From positions 182,526 through 246,525 of the forward strand of contig JBPXJS010000011.1 of the NCBI GenBank assembly GCA_051715425.1: 64,000 bases of DNA, read 5' to 3'. Below, piece by piece: positions 63,682 to 64,000 of the stretch (position 1 is the stretch's first letter; every line of letters starts with the position of its first letter). The stretch is from JAJTFA01 sp051715425 (GTDB taxonomy: Bacteria; Bacteroidota; Bacteroidia; UKL13-3). The notes beneath the pieces are model-generated. The model did no database searches. It saw only the letters and a program-made list of their open reading frames with translations, and was not told the origin of the DNA. The position numbers and the translations under genes are program-made.

Positions 63682-64000
63682 AACAGCGCAGCTGGACAGG
63701 GATAACTGAAGCCACCCCCAACGGGATCACGCAAGTAATCCCGAATCATACCCACAGATAAGCAAATAACTTCCCAACTTCGAACTTACATCCATCACCC
63801 CAACCAAAACCTCGCACTGAGCACTAAGCACCACGCACTAATCCCAACAGCGCAGCAGCACAGGGATAACTGAAGCCACCCCCCAACGGGATCACGCAAG
63901 TAATCCCGAATCATACCCACAGATAAGCAAATAACTTCCAAACTTCAAACTTACATCCACCCGCCCCAACCAAAACCTCGCACTATGCACTGAGCACCAA
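63676..64000. repeat. Tandem non-coding repeat, 164-bp period, cut by the window end
   Basis: Unit 1 begins at 63676 and unit 2 at 63840, each opening AATCCCAACAGCGCAG. The copies are nearly identical, with scattered changes and one extra C. Each contains the stem CGGGAT...ATCCCG, then AACTTC-like and GCACTGAGCAC-like micro-repeats. No ORF is supported. The array continues past the window. Confidence 0.85.

Noticed and set aside
63676..64000. CRISPR array at the window end
   Set aside because: The repeat unit is 164 bp with no spacer pattern, and no cas genes are in the window.

Overview
The window comes from a member of the Bacteroidota, probably a Chitinophagia- or Sphingobacteriia-like lineage; the genus cannot be resolved from sequence alone. 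The evidence is a fused SecDF, several proteins with C-terminal type IX secretion (T9SS) sorting domains, a TonB receptor paired with a DUF4249 lipoprotein, and TAnnTTTG promoter boxes close to start codons. There is no plasmid or prophage backbone; it looks like chromosome with a few small accessory islands.

Layout. 1-5.1 kb: 3' part of secDF, a TolQ/TolR-like pair and an OmpA-like protein (envelope energisation). 5.1-9 kb: a helix-turn-helix regulator, ornithine aminotransferase, an aldehyde dehydrogenase and a lone receiver domain. 9-11.9 kb: an operon of a double AAA+ ATPase and a small membrane protein. 12.1-13.06 kb: tRNA-Ser(GCU) and tRNA-Pro(UGG), then a repeat-rich accessory patch with a GIY-YIG nuclease gene bracketed by copies of the tRNA-Pro 3' end and a 119-bp inverted-repeat element. 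13.07-21.1 kb: pterin dehydratase, two T9SS cargo proteins, two tiny exported peptides, a TonB receptor and its DUF4249 lipoprotein. 21.1-28.4 kb: small membrane proteins, a SRPBCC/GyrI-like protein, a lytic transglycosylase, the yicC-gmk-nadD group and two transporters.

28.5-38.3 kb is an inorganic-carbon cluster: a small exported protein, DabA, DabB, a SulP transporter and an outer-membrane porin on the plus strand, facing NDH-2 and a gamma carbonic anhydrase on the minus strand. 38.4-58.6 kb is dominated by surface proteins: a 464-aa beta-helix protein, a 2851-aa four-module protein and a 2819-aa protein built from 27 repeats of about 92 residues, with hutI between the two giants. 58.7-63.6 kb holds an OmpA/thrombospondin-type-3 porin, a photolyase, rfaE2, a flippase-like protein, panD and tRNA-Ser(GGA). 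The window ends in two tandem copies of a 164-bp non-coding repeat.

Most genes are ordinary. The parts that deserve a second look are the tRNA-Pro/GIY-YIG cassette, the tandem repeat after tRNA-Ser(GGA), the double AAA+ operon with duplicated N-terminal beta domains, the carbon cluster with its leader hairpin, and the 27-repeat giant protein.
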